A DNA stretch of 64,000 nt from Achromobacter animicus. GTDB lineage: Bacteria > Pseudomonadota > Gammaproteobacteria > Burkholderiales > Burkholderiaceae_B. The notes beneath the pieces were generated by a model. It saw only the letters and a program-made list of their open reading frames with translations. It had not been told where the DNA came from and did not search any database. Below, one piece after another: positions 8,481 through 17,645 of this stretch. The DNA is taken from contig NZ_CADIJM010000015.1 in NCBI RefSeq assembly GCF_902859585.1, forward strand, positions 44,739-108,738, read 5' to 3'. How positions within the stretch are numbered: position 1 is the stretch's first letter; each line of letters opens with the position of its first letter. The position numbers were made by a program, and so were the translations under genes.

Positions 8481-8507
8481 GCCAACCGATGAAGGTTGGC
8501 TTTTTAC
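8481..8507 (-). terminator. rho-independent terminator of tRNA-Val transcript
   Basis: GCCAACC and GGTTGGC form a 7-bp stem around a 6-nt loop, extended by A-T pairs on both flanks. T-runs exist on both strands; the one on the minus strand (six T) is placed for the tRNA-Val transcript. Between this and the tRNA (8508-8640) I see nothing. Confidence 0.75.
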
Positions 8508-8640
8508 TTGAGCATTACTGCCCGAAATACTGACTGCCCGAAGAACAAAACCGATATCGCTAATTACTGCTGCATTACTGCTACGACATGGGCGTTGTCT
8601 TTTGGGGCTCTTCGAAGGCTGTTAAGCCCAAGAAGGTCTT

Positions 8641-8715
8641 TGGTGGGTAGTACTGGGTTCGAACCAGTGACCCCTGCCGTGTGAAGGCAGTGCTCTACCA
8701 CTGAGCTAACCACCC
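8641..8715 (-). tRNA. tRNA-Val (anticodon CAC)
   Basis: On the reverse strand the acceptor halves GGGTGGT and ACTACCC pair, with the D-arm GCTC..GAGC, the anticodon stem CTGCC/GGCAG with loop TTCACAC, and the T-arm ACTGG-TTCGAAC-CCAGT. The loop gives anticodon CAC, which reads GUG valine. The 3' CCA is encoded (8641-8643). Confidence 0.95.
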
Positions 8716-8776
8716 CGAAAGAGGCGAAATAATAGCACGAATTTTTAAACGTGTGCAAGTCGCCTCGGGAAAACTT

Positions 8777-9502
8777 TCAAGCGGACGCCGCCACAGGCGC
8801 ATCGAGCTTGCGCCAGATGCTCTCGCCGCCCACGCTCTTGTCCAGCGCAGCCACGTAAGCCTCGTGCTCGGCCAGCTCTTCGGCGTTGGCGTACAGCACC
8901 GGCAGCCCCGATGCGTCGAACTTGGCCAGCACCAGGCCATCGCTGCCGGTGCCCGCGTTGTCGTCCACGTCGATCAACAGCGCGTCCTGGCCGCGCGTCA
9001 TCGCCAGCCAGACTTCGGCCAGAAGCTGCGAGTCGAGCAATGCGCCGTGCAGCGTACGGTGCGCGTTCGAGATGCCGAAGCGGTCGCACAGCGCGTCCAG
9101 CGAGTTGCGCTTGCCGGGGAACAGCGACCGGGCATGCAGCAGCGAGTCGGTGACGGTCTCGCAGAACTCGGTGATGGGACCGCGCCCGGTCTTGGCAAGC
9201 TCGGCGTTGAAGAACTTCACGTCGAACGCGGCGTTGTGCGCGATCAGCTCGGCGCCCTGGATGAACTTGACGAATTCGTCCGCGACCTCGGAAAAGCGCG
9301 GCTTGTCCGACAGGAACTCGGTGGTCAGCCCGTGCACCGCGAGTGCCTCGGGGTCGCTGTCGCGGTCCGGATTCAGATAGATGTGCAGGTTGTTGCCCGT
9401 GGCCATCCGGTTGACGAGCTCCACGCAGCCGATTTCGACGATGCGATGACCCTGTGCAGGGTCCAGTCCGGTGGTTTCAGTGTCAAAGATGATCTGGCGC
9501 AT
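8777..9502 (-). CDS. dnaQ: DNA polymerase III epsilon subunit (3'-5' proofreading exonuclease)
   Basis: This 241-residue DEDDh exonuclease shows Exo I FDTETTGLDP (Asp/Glu metal ligands), Exo II LIAHNAAFDVKFF and Exo III HGALLDSQLLAE. The C-terminal tail (QDALLIDVDD onward) would bind the polymerase alpha subunit. It proofreads replication errors in the replisome. The ATG at 9502 is 9 bp from a perfect hairpin, so the ribosome-binding site GGAA sits at that hairpin's edge. Usually dnaQ lies next to rnhA in related bacteria; here a 4.2-kb efflux pair separates them. Confidence 0.95.
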   Translation of the reverse strand: MRQIIFDTETTGLDPAQGHRIVEIGCVELVNRMATGNNLHIYLNPDRDSDPEALAVHGLTTEFLSDKPRFSEVADEFVKFIQGAELIAHNAAFDVKFFNAELAKTGRGPITEFCETVTDSLLHARSLFPGKRNSLDALCDRFGISNAHRTLHGALLDSQLLAEVWLAMTRGQDALLIDVDDNAGTGSDGLVLAKFDASGLPVLYANAEELAEHEAYVAALDKSVGGESIWRKLDAPVAASA

Positions 9503-9511
9503 AACGATTCC

Positions 9512-9533
9512 GACGCGTCGATTTCGACGCGTC
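9512..9533 (-). terminator. perfect hairpin between RND gene and dnaQ
   Basis: GACGCGTCG, loop ATTT, CGACGCGTC: a 9-bp perfect stem downstream of the RND stop and just before the dnaQ start. ATTCCG hexamers occur on both sides and again near 9550. There is no T-run, so it may be a weak terminator, an RNA-processing site or an insertion scar. Confidence 0.45.
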
Positions 9534-9546
9534 TATTCCGAAGGGT

Positions 9547-12500
9547 TTATTCCGATGCTTGAGGCTGCGAGGCCGGCGGCGTATGCGGTTGATGCGCTTC
9601 GCTGCCGGACTCGCCTGGCTTCTTGCGTGCGGTGGCAATCAGCGTGTAGGCCACCGGCACGACCAACAAGGTCAGTAGTGTACCCAGCAACAGCCCGCCG
9701 ACCAGAACCCAGCCGATCTGCTGCCGCGATTCCGCCCCCGCGCCCGTGGACAGCGCCAGGGGGACGGTACCCAGGACCATGGCGCCCGTCGTCATCAGAA
9801 TGGGCCGCAGGCGCAGCACGCTGGCTTCGACCACGGCCTCGAACAGTTCCCTGCCCTCGTCGCGCAACTGGTTCGTGAATTCCACGATCAGGATGCCGTG
9901 CTTGGTGATCAGGCCGACCAGCGTGATTAGCCCGATCTGGCTGTAGATGGACAGCGTGCCGCCCGTCAGCCACAGCGCCAGCAATGCGCCGGTCATGGAC
10001 AGCGGTACCGACAGCATGATGATGAACGGATTGCGCCAGCTTTCGAACTGCGCGGCCAGCACCAGATAAATGAACGCCAGCGCCATCGCGAACACCAGAT
10101 AGATGCTGCCCGACGAATCGCGGAACTCGCGCGACTGGCCGTCCAGGTCCGTGATGATCGTGTTGGGCAGGACCTCGCGCGCCACCTGATGCATGTGTTC
10201 CAGCACTTCGCCCAGCGCGTAGCCCGGCGCGACAGCCGCATCGATCTTCACGGCGCGCAGGCGGTTGAAGTGGTTGAGCGACTGAGGCGACACGCCTTCG
10301 TGCACGCCCAGCAGGTTGTCCAGCTGGACCATGCTGCCGTCGCGCGCGCGCACATAGATGCCTGAAATGTCGGTGGGATTGGCGCGGTCGCGCGGCGTGA
10401 CCTGCACGATCACGTCGTACTGCTCGCCTTCGTCCTTGTAGCGGGTGACCTGGCGGCCGCCCAGCATCGACTCCAGCGTGCGGCCCACGACGTCCACGTT
10501 GGCGCCCACGTCGGCCATCTTGTCGCGGTCCACGCGCACGCGCAGCTCCGGCGTGTTCAGGCGCAGGTCGGTGTCCAGGTTCAGCAGGCCGGGATACTTG
10601 CGCAGCTCGGTCAGGAAAATCTGGGTCAGCCGCGACAGCTCTTCGTACGAGGCCTGGCTCATGATGATGAACTCCACCGGCTTGGATCGGGCCGACTGGC
10701 CCAGCGACGGCGGATTGGTCGGGAAGGCGCGCACGCCCGGCAGCGATGCGAACTGCGGCTGCAGTTGCTGCGTGATGGTCTGCTGCTTGCGCTCGCGTTC
10801 TTCCCAGGGCTTCAAGCGCAGGATCGCCGTGCCGTCCGTGACCGTGGGAAAGCCCACCGTGACCTGGCTGCCGCTGGCTTCCGGAATGTCGGCATAGAAC
10901 TTCTCGATGCCCAGCATGCTGTCCAGCGTGTAGTTCAGGGTCGCGCCCTCGGGCGCGTTCACGATGCCGAACACCACGCCGCGGTCCTCGACCGGCGCCA
11001 GCTCGCTCTTGACCACCTTGAACAGCACGCCGCTGCCCGCGGCCACGGCCAGGCCGATCACCACGACGATCCAACGATGCCGCAGCGACGCGCCCAGCAT
11101 GCGGCGATAGCCGTTGCTCATGCCGTTCAGCCAGCCTTCGATCAGGTTGTACCAGCGGCTATGGCTGGTCTCGTGCCGCAACAGCACGGAACACATCATG
11201 GGCGTGAGCGTCAGCGCCACGAAGCCCGACACCAGCACCGCGCCGGCCAGCGCCAGCGCAAATTCAATGAACAGCCGGCCGGTGCGCCCCGTGGCGAACG
11301 CCAGCGGCGCATATACGGTGACCAGCGTCATGGTCATGGCGACCACCGCAAAGCCGATTTCCTTGGAGCCGCGCAGCGCCGCTTCCTTGCGTGGCATCCC
11401 GTCCTCGATGTGGCGGTAGATGTTCTCCAGGACCACGATCGCGTCGTCCACCACCAGGCCGATCGCCAGCACCATGGCCAGCAGGGTCAGCGTGTTGATG
11501 GAAAAGCCGAACAGGTACATCAGCGCACACGCGCCCACCAGCGACACCGGGATGGTGACGATGGGAATGATGCTGGCGCGCAGGTTGCGCAGGAAGAAGA
11601 AGATCACCAGCACCACCAGCACGATGGCCTCGATGATGGTGTGGAACACGGAATCGATCGACCGCTCGATGAACACGGACGAGTCGTACGCGATGTTCAG
11701 CTTCATGCCGGCCGGCAGGGTCTCGTTCAGCCGGGCGACTTCCTGGCGCGCCGCCTTGGACAGTTCCAACGGGTTGGCCGTGGACTGCCGCGTGACGCCG
11801 ATGTTGATGGCGGGCTTGCCATTGAAGCGGGACAGGATGCGGTCATTGGCTGCCGCGATCTCGACCTTGGCCACGTCGCGCATCCGCACCGGATAGCCCT
11901 TCACGTTGGCGACGATCACGTCTTCAAATTGGGCCGGCGTCTGCAGGTCGGTCGCGGACACCACCGAGAATTCCCGCGCGCGCGATTCAATGCGCCCCGC
12001 CGGAATTTCCACGTTCTGGCTGCGCAGCGCGGCCTCGACGTCCTGCACGGTCAGGCCGTACGCGGCCAGCTTGTCGCGGTCGACGTAGATGCGCATGGAC
12101 GGCAGCCGCTCGCCAAAGACGCGCACTTCCGCCGCCCCCGGCAGCACCGACAGACGGGTCTTGATATAGCGGTTGATGTAGTCGGACGTCTGGATGGCCG
12201 AGAACGATCCGGATTCCACCGCGATGTAGATGATGGGCTGGGAATCCGCCTCGACCTTGCCGATGATGGGCTCGTCGATCTCGTCCGGCAGAAAGCGCCG
12301 CGCGCGCGAGACCTTGTCGCGGACTTCGGCCGCCGCGGCGTCCGGGTCGCGCGTCAGGTTGAACTTGATGTTGATCTGGCTGCGCTCGGACCGGCTGCGC
12401 GAGGTCATCACGTTGACGCCTTCGATGCCGGCCAGCTGGTCTTCCAGCGGCTTGGTCACCTGCGATTCGATCACCTCGGGCGATGCGCCCTTATACGTGG

Positions 12501-12645
12501 TGTCGACCGACACGATGGGCTCGTCGATCTTGGGGTATTCGCGCACCGTCAGGCGCGAATACGAGATCAGGCCGATCAGCACGATGATCAGCGACAGGAC
12601 CGACGCGAACACCGGGCGCTTGATACAGGTTTCCGAGATACGCAT
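9547..12645 (-). CDS. RND-family efflux permease (HAE1/AcrB type)
   Basis: The 1032-residue inner-membrane transporter opens MRISETCIKRPVFASVL, typical of AcrB-like pumps. It has twelve helices, two large periplasmic loops, the proton-relay Asp pair in TM4 (GLVVDDAIVVLEN, near residue 400) and the relay Lys in TM10 (LITKHGILIVEFTN). It exports hydrophobic or amphipathic compounds by proton antiport as part of a tripartite pump. The adaptor gene lies 30 bp upstream on the same strand. No outer-membrane channel or regulator is adjacent, so it probably borrows a TolC/OprM-type channel. Substrate unknown. Confidence 0.93.
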   Translation of the reverse strand: MRISETCIKRPVFASVLSLIIVLIGLISYSRLTVREYPKIDEPIVSVDTTYKGASPEVIESQVTKPLEDQLAGIEGVNVMTSRSRSERSQINIKFNLTRDPDAAAAEVRDKVSRARRFLPDEIDEPIIGKVEADSQPIIYIAVESGSFSAIQTSDYINRYIKTRLSVLPGAAEVRVFGERLPSMRIYVDRDKLAAYGLTVQDVEAALRSQNVEIPAGRIESRAREFSVVSATDLQTPAQFEDVIVANVKGYPVRMRDVAKVEIAAANDRILSRFNGKPAINIGVTRQSTANPLELSKAARQEVARLNETLPAGMKLNIAYDSSVFIERSIDSVFHTIIEAIVLVVLVIFFFLRNLRASIIPIVTIPVSLVGACALMYLFGFSINTLTLLAMVLAIGLVVDDAIVVLENIYRHIEDGMPRKEAALRGSKEIGFAVVAMTMTLVTVYAPLAFATGRTGRLFIEFALALAGAVLVSGFVALTLTPMMCSVLLRHETSHSRWYNLIEGWLNGMSNGYRRMLGASLRHRWIVVVIGLAVAAGSGVLFKVVKSELAPVEDRGVVFGIVNAPEGATLNYTLDSMLGIEKFYADIPEASGSQVTVGFPTVTDGTAILRLKPWEERERKQQTITQQLQPQFASLPGVRAFPTNPPSLGQSARSKPVEFIIMSQASYEELSRLTQIFLTELRKYPGLLNLDTDLRLNTPELRVRVDRDKMADVGANVDVVGRTLESMLGGRQVTRYKDEGEQYDVIVQVTPRDRANPTDISGIYVRARDGSMVQLDNLLGVHEGVSPQSLNHFNRLRAVKIDAAVAPGYALGEVLEHMHQVAREVLPNTIITDLDGQSREFRDSSGSIYLVFAMALAFIYLVLAAQFESWRNPFIIMLSVPLSMTGALLALWLTGGTLSIYSQIGLITLVGLITKHGILIVEFTNQLRDEGRELFEAVVEASVLRLRPILMTTGAMVLGTVPLALSTGAGAESRQQIGWVLVGGLLLGTLLTLLVVPVAYTLIATARKKPGESGSEAHQPHTPPASQPQASE

Positions 12646-12675
12646 GGTGCTATCGCTGAAAGGGTAAGGGGCCGG

Positions 12676-13758
12676 CTACTGGCCGTTGCCCACGATGGTC
12701 ACGGGCGCGCCATCGGTCACGCGCTGCAGGCCCGAGACCACCAGCTGGTCGTTCAGGGCGACGCCGGTCAGGATCTCGACACGGCCCTCGCGGCGCTCGC
12801 CGATGGTCACTTCGCGCCGATGCGCCACGCCGTTCTCGACCCGGTAAACGTACTGCGTTTCGCCCGACGGCGATAGCGCGGCCTCGGGCGCGACCAGCGC
12901 CTTGTCCTCGTTGAACAGCAGTTGCACCCGCGCGAACATGCCGGGGCGCAGCACACCGTCCTGGTTGGCCACGGTGGCGCGCAGCAGGATCGACCGGCCG
13001 CCCGCGTCGACCAGCGGGCTGACCGCGTAGACGAGTCCCCGGCGCTCCTGGCCGGGCAAGGCGTCCAGGCGCAGCGTCAGTTGCTGGCCGACCCGCACCT
13101 TGCTCAAGTACATCTCGGGCACGCGGAAATCCACTTTGAGCGGATCGATCGCCTCGAGCGGCGCCAGGTCCTGGCCCTGGTTCACGTAGTCGCCGACCGA
13201 CACGCTGCGCAGGCCGACGATGCCCGCGAACGGCGCGGTAATCGTCATCTTGTCGAGCCGCGCCTGGGCCAGCGCCACGGCGGCCTCCTGCACCTTCAGG
13301 GTGCTGGCCGACTCGTCGCGCGCCTGCTGGCTGACGAAGCCCTTGCCCTGCAGCTCGACGGCGCGGCGGTAATGGCTTTGCGCCAGCGTCAGGTTCGCGC
13401 GTGCCTGTGCCAATTCGGCGCGCGGCACCGAGTCGTCCAGGCGGATGAGCAGCTGGCCCTGCTTGACGGGCTGGCCTTCCTTGAAATCAATGGCCTGGAT
13501 GCGGCCGGCAACTTCGGGGCGCAGGACGACGGATTCATCGGAACGCAGACTGCCCACAGCCGACAGGCCACGCGCAAAGGGAATTTCCTGGACGGCGGCC
13601 ACGGCCACGCGAGCGGGCGCGGCGGGCGCGGTTTGGGATTTGGTGGCGACCGGGGCGGGAGCGGCGGACGGCGCCAGCCAGCGCGGCACAAACACGCCGA
13701 GCGCGGCCCCCGCGGCCAACCCTGCCGCGACGGCGGCCAGCAGTACAGCTTTTTTCAT
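12676..13758 (-). CDS. RND efflux periplasmic adaptor (membrane fusion protein)
   Basis: From the ATG at 13758 this is 360 residues with a signal or anchor helix (MKKAVLLAAVAAGLAAGAAL), a lipoyl-like half-motif (VAGRIQAIDFKEGQPVKQGQ), a coiled-coil hairpin at about residues 95-160, the second lipoyl half (ITAPFAGIVGLRSVSVGDYV) and a beta-barrel domain. It bridges the RND permease to an outer-membrane channel. A longer frame to 13848 exists, but its first 30 residues are not signal-like. The gene is first in a two-gene operon with the permease. Confidence 0.9.
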   Translation of the reverse strand: MKKAVLLAAVAAGLAAGAALGVFVPRWLAPSAAPAPVATKSQTAPAAPARVAVAAVQEIPFARGLSAVGSLRSDESVVLRPEVAGRIQAIDFKEGQPVKQGQLLIRLDDSVPRAELAQARANLTLAQSHYRRAVELQGKGFVSQQARDESASTLKVQEAAVALAQARLDKMTITAPFAGIVGLRSVSVGDYVNQGQDLAPLEAIDPLKVDFRVPEMYLSKVRVGQQLTLRLDALPGQERRGLVYAVSPLVDAGGRSILLRATVANQDGVLRPGMFARVQLLFNEDKALVAPEAALSPSGETQYVYRVENGVAHRREVTIGERREGRVEILTGVALNDQLVVSGLQRVTDGAPVTIVGNGQ

Positions 13759-13957
13759 GCGCGAAAGTGGCGGTGTTGCGGCGCGGACCGGGCATGCCCC
13801 ACTCGGACGTCGCCGCAGGAACTGGAGGAAGGGTTGGCACTTTAGCACCCGAATTTACATACTGGAACAATCCTGAAGCGCGATGAAAGAACTAAATCTG
13901 CCCTAGTGGGCCGATTTGAGGGTATATCCGGATGCCGGCAGGGGCGACGGATACCGT

Positions 13958-14419
13958 TCAGGCGCGGCGCGCGACCTCGACACCCATGTTGGCAAGCTGG
14001 TCCGCGCGCTCGTTGCCGGGGTCGCCCGCGTGACCGCGAACCCAGCGCCACGACACCGTGTGCCGCTGCACCTGCTCATCCAGCGCCTGCCAGAGCTCGG
14101 CATTCTTGACCGGCTTTTTCTCGGCGGTAATCCAGCCGCGCCGTTTCCAGTTGGCCAGCCACTCGGTCATGCCCTTCATGACGTATTGCGAGTCGGTGTG
14201 GATGGTGACGACGCACGGACGCTTGAGGGCGCGCAGGCCTTCGATGACCGCCAGCAGTTCCATCCGGTTGTTGGTGGTCTGGAGTTCGCCGCCATGCAGC
14301 GTCTTTTCGTGCGCGCCGGCGCGCATCAGCACGCCCCAGCCGCCGGGACCCGGATTGCCCTTGCAGGCGCCGTCGGTCCACATTTCCACTTTCTGATCGT
14401 TCGCTTTGTTGTCCTGCAT
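13958..14419 (-). CDS. rnhA: ribonuclease HI
   Basis: The 153-residue enzyme has the four catalytic carboxylates in order: Asp in [13 protein letters not shown], Glu in NNRMELLAV, Asp in IHTDSQYV and Asp near the end in GNERADQLA. It cleaves the RNA strand of RNA-DNA hybrids, removing R-loops and Okazaki primers. Length matches E. coli RNase HI (155). It sits between a methyltransferase (upstream, same strand, 50 bp) and the efflux pair. Confidence 0.96.
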   Translation of the reverse strand: MQDNKANDQKVEMWTDGACKGNPGPGGWGVLMRAGAHEKTLHGGELQTTNNRMELLAVIEGLRALKRPCVVTIHTDSQYVMKGMTEWLANWKRRGWITAEKKPVKNAELWQALDEQVQRHTVSWRWVRGHAGDPGNERADQLANMGVEVARRA

Positions 14420-14469
14420 GGTGCTGCGTGCGTGTCCTTATTCTTGCAATGTGAGGCCGGCCCGGCCGT

Positions 14470-15249
14470 TCAGGAGGGGTCGAAGCCGTCGTCCGCCTGG
14501 CGGTTGACCACCACCGACGCCGCGCGTGCGCGCTTGGGTTTGGTCTTCCAGGCAGGCCCGATGATACGCATGCCGGTCACGCGCTTGACTGCCGAGACCA
14601 TGTACACCGCGCCGCCAAGGCTCCACCAGCGGGCGCCGGCGGACTCCAGGAAGCTCCAGCGCTGCAGCCATTTTTCGCTGCGGCAGGCCGGCGCGTAGCA
14701 GCCGAACTGGCTTTCATCGACCTCCAGCGACAGCAGCTTGAACCAGTCCTTGAGCCGCACCAGCGACACCTGGGACGACGGCGGCTGCGGCAGCCAGGGC
14801 TCCATGCCGGGCATGCGGGTGCGCGCGCCCCACATGCTCCAGGGATTGAACCCCGAAATGACGACCCGCCCCTCGGGCACCAGCACGCGCTCGACCTCGC
14901 GCAGCACGTTGTGGGGATCGGGCGTGAGTTCGAAGGTGTGCGGCAGGATCAGGAGGTCGACGCTTTGCGATTCGAACGGCAGGGCCTCGGGCTCTGCGAC
15001 GACCACGCGCGACTGCCAGCCGGGCATGTTTTCCGGCGCAGGGGTCTCGGTGCCCACATAGCCCTTGAACGGCATCCGGTTCGCCCGCAAAAGGTTCAGG
15101 TCGGCAAGGCCGACCTGCCAGGCGTAATATCCGAAGACATCCGCGACGGCCGCGTCGAACTGGGCCCGCTCCCAGGCCAGCACGTACTGGCCCGGCGGCG
15201 TCTGGAACCATTCGGCCAGTTCTACAATCGGCGGAGTTTCTTCTGCCAC
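14470..15249 (-). CDS. class I SAM-dependent methyltransferase
   Basis: The product resembles the methyltransferase-11 type found between gloB and rnhA in related bacteria. It has AEPEALPFESQSVDLLILPHTFEL (post-I and acidic motifs) and the strand VPEGRVVISGFNPWSMWG; the canonical glycine loop is weak. I favour the GTG at 15249 (259 residues), since GGAAAAAAC gives a ribosome-binding site in front. The ATG at 15270 would add seven residues and directly overlap the gloB ATG. The methyl acceptor is unknown. The C-terminus is basic (KTKPKRARAA). Confidence 0.8.
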   Translation of the reverse strand: MAEETPPIVELAEWFQTPPGQYVLAWERAQFDAAVADVFGYYAWQVGLADLNLLRANRMPFKGYVGTETPAPENMPGWQSRVVVAEPEALPFESQSVDLLILPHTFELTPDPHNVLREVERVLVPEGRVVISGFNPWSMWGARTRMPGMEPWLPQPPSSQVSLVRLKDWFKLLSLEVDESQFGCYAPACRSEKWLQRWSFLESAGARWWSLGGAVYMVSAVKRVTGMRIIGPAWKTKPKRARAASVVVNRQADDGFDPS

Positions 15250-15268
15250 GTTTTTTCCTTCGAATCCC

Positions 15269-16090
15269 ATGCAAGCCTTGACCGCCCCCGCAGGCGGCCG
15301 CGAACGCAACGCCGCGGTCTTGCCTTTGCCAGCCTTTTCCGACAACTACATCTGGGCAATCGTCCAGGACGGCCTGGCGGCTGTCGTGGACCCCGGCGAA
15401 GCCGGCCCCGTGTTGCAGTTCCTGGATCAGCATGGCTTGAAGCTGCGCGCCATTCTACTCACGCACCACCATGGCGACCATGTGGGCGGCGTGCTCGAAT
15501 TGTCCCGCATCGAGGGCATCACCGTATATGGTCCGGCGCGCGAAAAGCTGCCGCGCTGCGACGTCCGTCTGGCCGAAGGCGACCGCGTGACGCTGCCGGA
15601 ACTGGACTTGGACCTGACCGTGCTGGACGTCCCGGGCCACACCGCCGGGCACATCGCCTATGCCGGCCGCGCGGCCGGCGTCGAGCACGCGCTGTTCTGT
15701 GGCGACACGCTTTTCGCGGGGGGCTGTGGCCGGCTTTTCGAAGGCACCCCAGCGCAAATGTTTGATTCCTTGGAAAAATTTTCCGCTTTACCGCCGGATA
15801 CAAAAGTTTTTTGCGCACACGAGTACACTCTAGCGAACCTTCGCTGGGCATCGGCCGTCGAACCGGCCAACCGCGACCTGCAAACGTGGCACCTGCGGGC
15901 CCAGCAATTACGCGCGGATGGTCACCCCACGCTTCCTTCGACCATCGGCCAGGAACGCGCGACCAATCCGTTCTTGCGCACGCAGCAGCCCGACGTCGTC
16001 CAGGCCGCCGCAAGCTGGGCCGGACGCCACCAGCAAACGCCGGTAGAGGTTTTTGCCTCCCTTCGTGAATGGAAGAACGATTTCAAGTGA
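15269..16090 (+). CDS. gloB: hydroxyacylglutathione hydrolase (glyoxalase II)
   Basis: This 273-residue metallo-beta-lactamase-fold enzyme contains the binuclear metal motif LLTHHHGDHVGG, then DVPGHTAGH, the bridging Asp in FCGDTLFAGGCGR, and HEYTLANLRWA of the C-terminal glutathione domain. It hydrolyses S-lactoylglutathione to lactate and glutathione in methylglyoxal detoxification. About ten residues precede the usual start (AVLPLPAFSDNYIW). Its ATG abuts the divergent methyltransferase start, so its promoter must lie inside that gene. mltD follows after 7 bp. Confidence 0.95.
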   Translation: MQALTAPAGGRERNAAVLPLPAFSDNYIWAIVQDGLAAVVDPGEAGPVLQFLDQHGLKLRAILLTHHHGDHVGGVLELSRIEGITVYGPAREKLPRCDVRLAEGDRVTLPELDLDLTVLDVPGHTAGHIAYAGRAAGVEHALFCGDTLFAGGCGRLFEGTPAQMFDSLEKFSALPPDTKVFCAHEYTLANLRWASAVEPANRDLQTWHLRAQQLRADGHPTLPSTIGQERATNPFLRTQQPDVVQAAASWAGRHQQTPVEVFASLREWKNDFK

Positions 16091-16097
16091 CCACCTG

Positions 16098-17516
16098 ATG
16101 AATCTATCCCGACTCCTTCTGCCGCTCATGCTGGCAGTCCTCGCCGGTTGCGCAGGAACCAAAGCCCCCGATAACAAGAACCTCACCACCAATTCCCAAG
16201 GCCGATACATCGCCCGGGACACTTCCCGCACGATCGACCTGACCAACCCGCCGGCCGACGCCTGGGACCGCATCCGCCGCGGTTTCGCGATCCCCAACCT
16301 GAATACCGACCTCTCCAAGCAGTGGACCGACTACTACGCGTCCCACCCCGAGGCGGTGCAGCGCATGGCGGAACGCGCGGGCAAATACCTGTATTTCATC
16401 GTCGACGAGATCAACCGCCGCGGTCTGCCGACCGAGCTGGCGCTGCTGCCCTTCGTGGAAAGCGCGTACAACCCGACGGCGCTGTCCCGCGCGCAGGCTT
16501 CGGGCCTGTGGCAGTTCGTGCCGGCCACGGGCCAGCATTTCAACCTGAAGCAGGACTGGTGGCGCGACGAGCGTCGCGATCCCATCGCCTCAACCAACGC
16601 AGCCCTGGACTACCTGGAAAAGCTGTTTGAAATGCAGGGCGACTGGTACCTCGCCCTGGCCTCTTACAACTGGGGCGAAGGCTCGGTGCAGCGCGCCATG
16701 GCCAAGAACGAGGCCGCCGGCCAGAACACCGACTACCTGTCGCTGAACATGCCGGACGAGACCCGCAACTACGTGCCCAAGCTGCAGGCCATCAAGAACA
16801 TCATTGCGGATCCGCAGCGCTATGCCGTGGCCCTGCCGCCCGTGGGCAACACCCCGTACTTCGTGACGGTGCAGAAGAACAGCGACATCGACCTTGAAAT
16901 CGCCGCCAAGCTGGCCGAAATGCCGCTGGACGAATTCAAGGCCCTGAACCCGTCCTTCAACCGCCCGGTCATCCGCGGCGACCACGGCCCCACCCTGCTG
17001 CTGCCGGCCGACCGCGTTGAAATCTTCAACGCCAACCTCACCAACTACAAGGGCGACCTGTCCGCCTGGAAGGTCTACCACTCCCGGCGCGGCGAGTCCT
17101 ACGCGGCCATCGCCAAGCGCTTTGGCGTATCCGAAGCCTCGCTGCGCGAGACCAACGACATCAGCCGCCGCCAGAAATCCGCGAACGGCCAGGCGCTGCT
17201 GGTGCCGGGCGACCCCGGCACGGGCGGCGTGCAGATCGCATCGCTGGCCCCGCCGGTGGGCGCGCTGGACGCGGCGCCGCAGGACAACAAGGCCGCCGCC
17301 CCGCGTGGCCGCACCACGCAGGCGCCCGCCGCCCGCGTTTCCAGCGCCCGCCCCAACGTCCGCAGCCACAAGGTCCGCCAGGGCGACACCCTGTTCTCGC
17401 TGGCCAAGCAATACGGCACCACGGTCGACGCGCTGCGTGCGCTCAACAACATCAAGGGCAGTGCCCTGAAGATCGGCACGCAGCTCCGCGTGCCGGGCAC
17501 AAACGCGCGCGGGTAA
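16098..17516 (+). CDS. mltD: membrane-bound lytic murein transglycosylase D
   Basis: The 472-residue lipoprotein starts with a signal ending LAGC. A family 1 SLT domain follows (catalytic Glu in PFVESAYNPTALS, then ASGLWQFVPATGQHF, then YNWGEGSVQRA). The C-terminal half holds two clear LysM modules (YHSRRGESYAAIAKRFG and HKVRQGDTLFSLAKQYG) and one weaker, more proximal copy (about residues 255-295), separated by an Ala/Pro linker. It cleaves peptidoglycan, forming 1,6-anhydro-MurNAc ends. I chose the ATG at 16098, 7 bp after gloB; the pair is probably co-transcribed. Confidence 0.95.
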   Translation: MNLSRLLLPLMLAVLAGCAGTKAPDNKNLTTNSQGRYIARDTSRTIDLTNPPADAWDRIRRGFAIPNLNTDLSKQWTDYYASHPEAVQRMAERAGKYLYFIVDEINRRGLPTELALLPFVESAYNPTALSRAQASGLWQFVPATGQHFNLKQDWWRDERRDPIASTNAALDYLEKLFEMQGDWYLALASYNWGEGSVQRAMAKNEAAGQNTDYLSLNMPDETRNYVPKLQAIKNIIADPQRYAVALPPVGNTPYFVTVQKNSDIDLEIAAKLAEMPLDEFKALNPSFNRPVIRGDHGPTLLLPADRVEIFNANLTNYKGDLSAWKVYHSRRGESYAAIAKRFGVSEASLRETNDISRRQKSANGQALLVPGDPGTGGVQIASLAPPVGALDAAPQDNKAAAPRGRTTQAPAARVSSARPNVRSHKVRQGDTLFSLAKQYGTTVDALRALNNIKGSALKIGTQLRVPGTNARG

Positions 17517-17542
17517 CTCCCGCCACACTCGGCGCGGCACAC

Positions 17543-17577
17543 CGGCGCGGCACCCCGCAAAGGGGCCGCGCCGTTTT
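17543..17577 (+). terminator. rho-independent terminator after mltD
   Basis: CGGCGCGG pairs with CCGCGCCG, extended by an inner CCCC/GGGG pairing around GCAAA, followed by TTTT. It lies 26 bp after the mltD stop. Confidence 0.7.
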
Positions 17578-17600
17578 GCCCGCTGGACCGCCAAATTCCC

Positions 17601-17606
17601 TAAAAT
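17601..17606 (+). promoter_or_regulatory. candidate -10 element for fabI
   Basis: TAAAAT matches 5 of 6 bases of TATAAT and lies 39 bp before the fabI ATG. No convincing -35 is visible 16-18 bp upstream. Confidence 0.35.
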
Positions 17607-17645
17607 AGGCGGCCTCCAGAAGGGAAAAATTTCAAGGACACATCT

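Noticed and set aside
10765-12876. 703-codon open frame on the plus strand
   Set aside because: It is antisense to the RND permease; the His/Arg/Gln-rich, low-complexity product is the usual shadow of a GC-rich gene.
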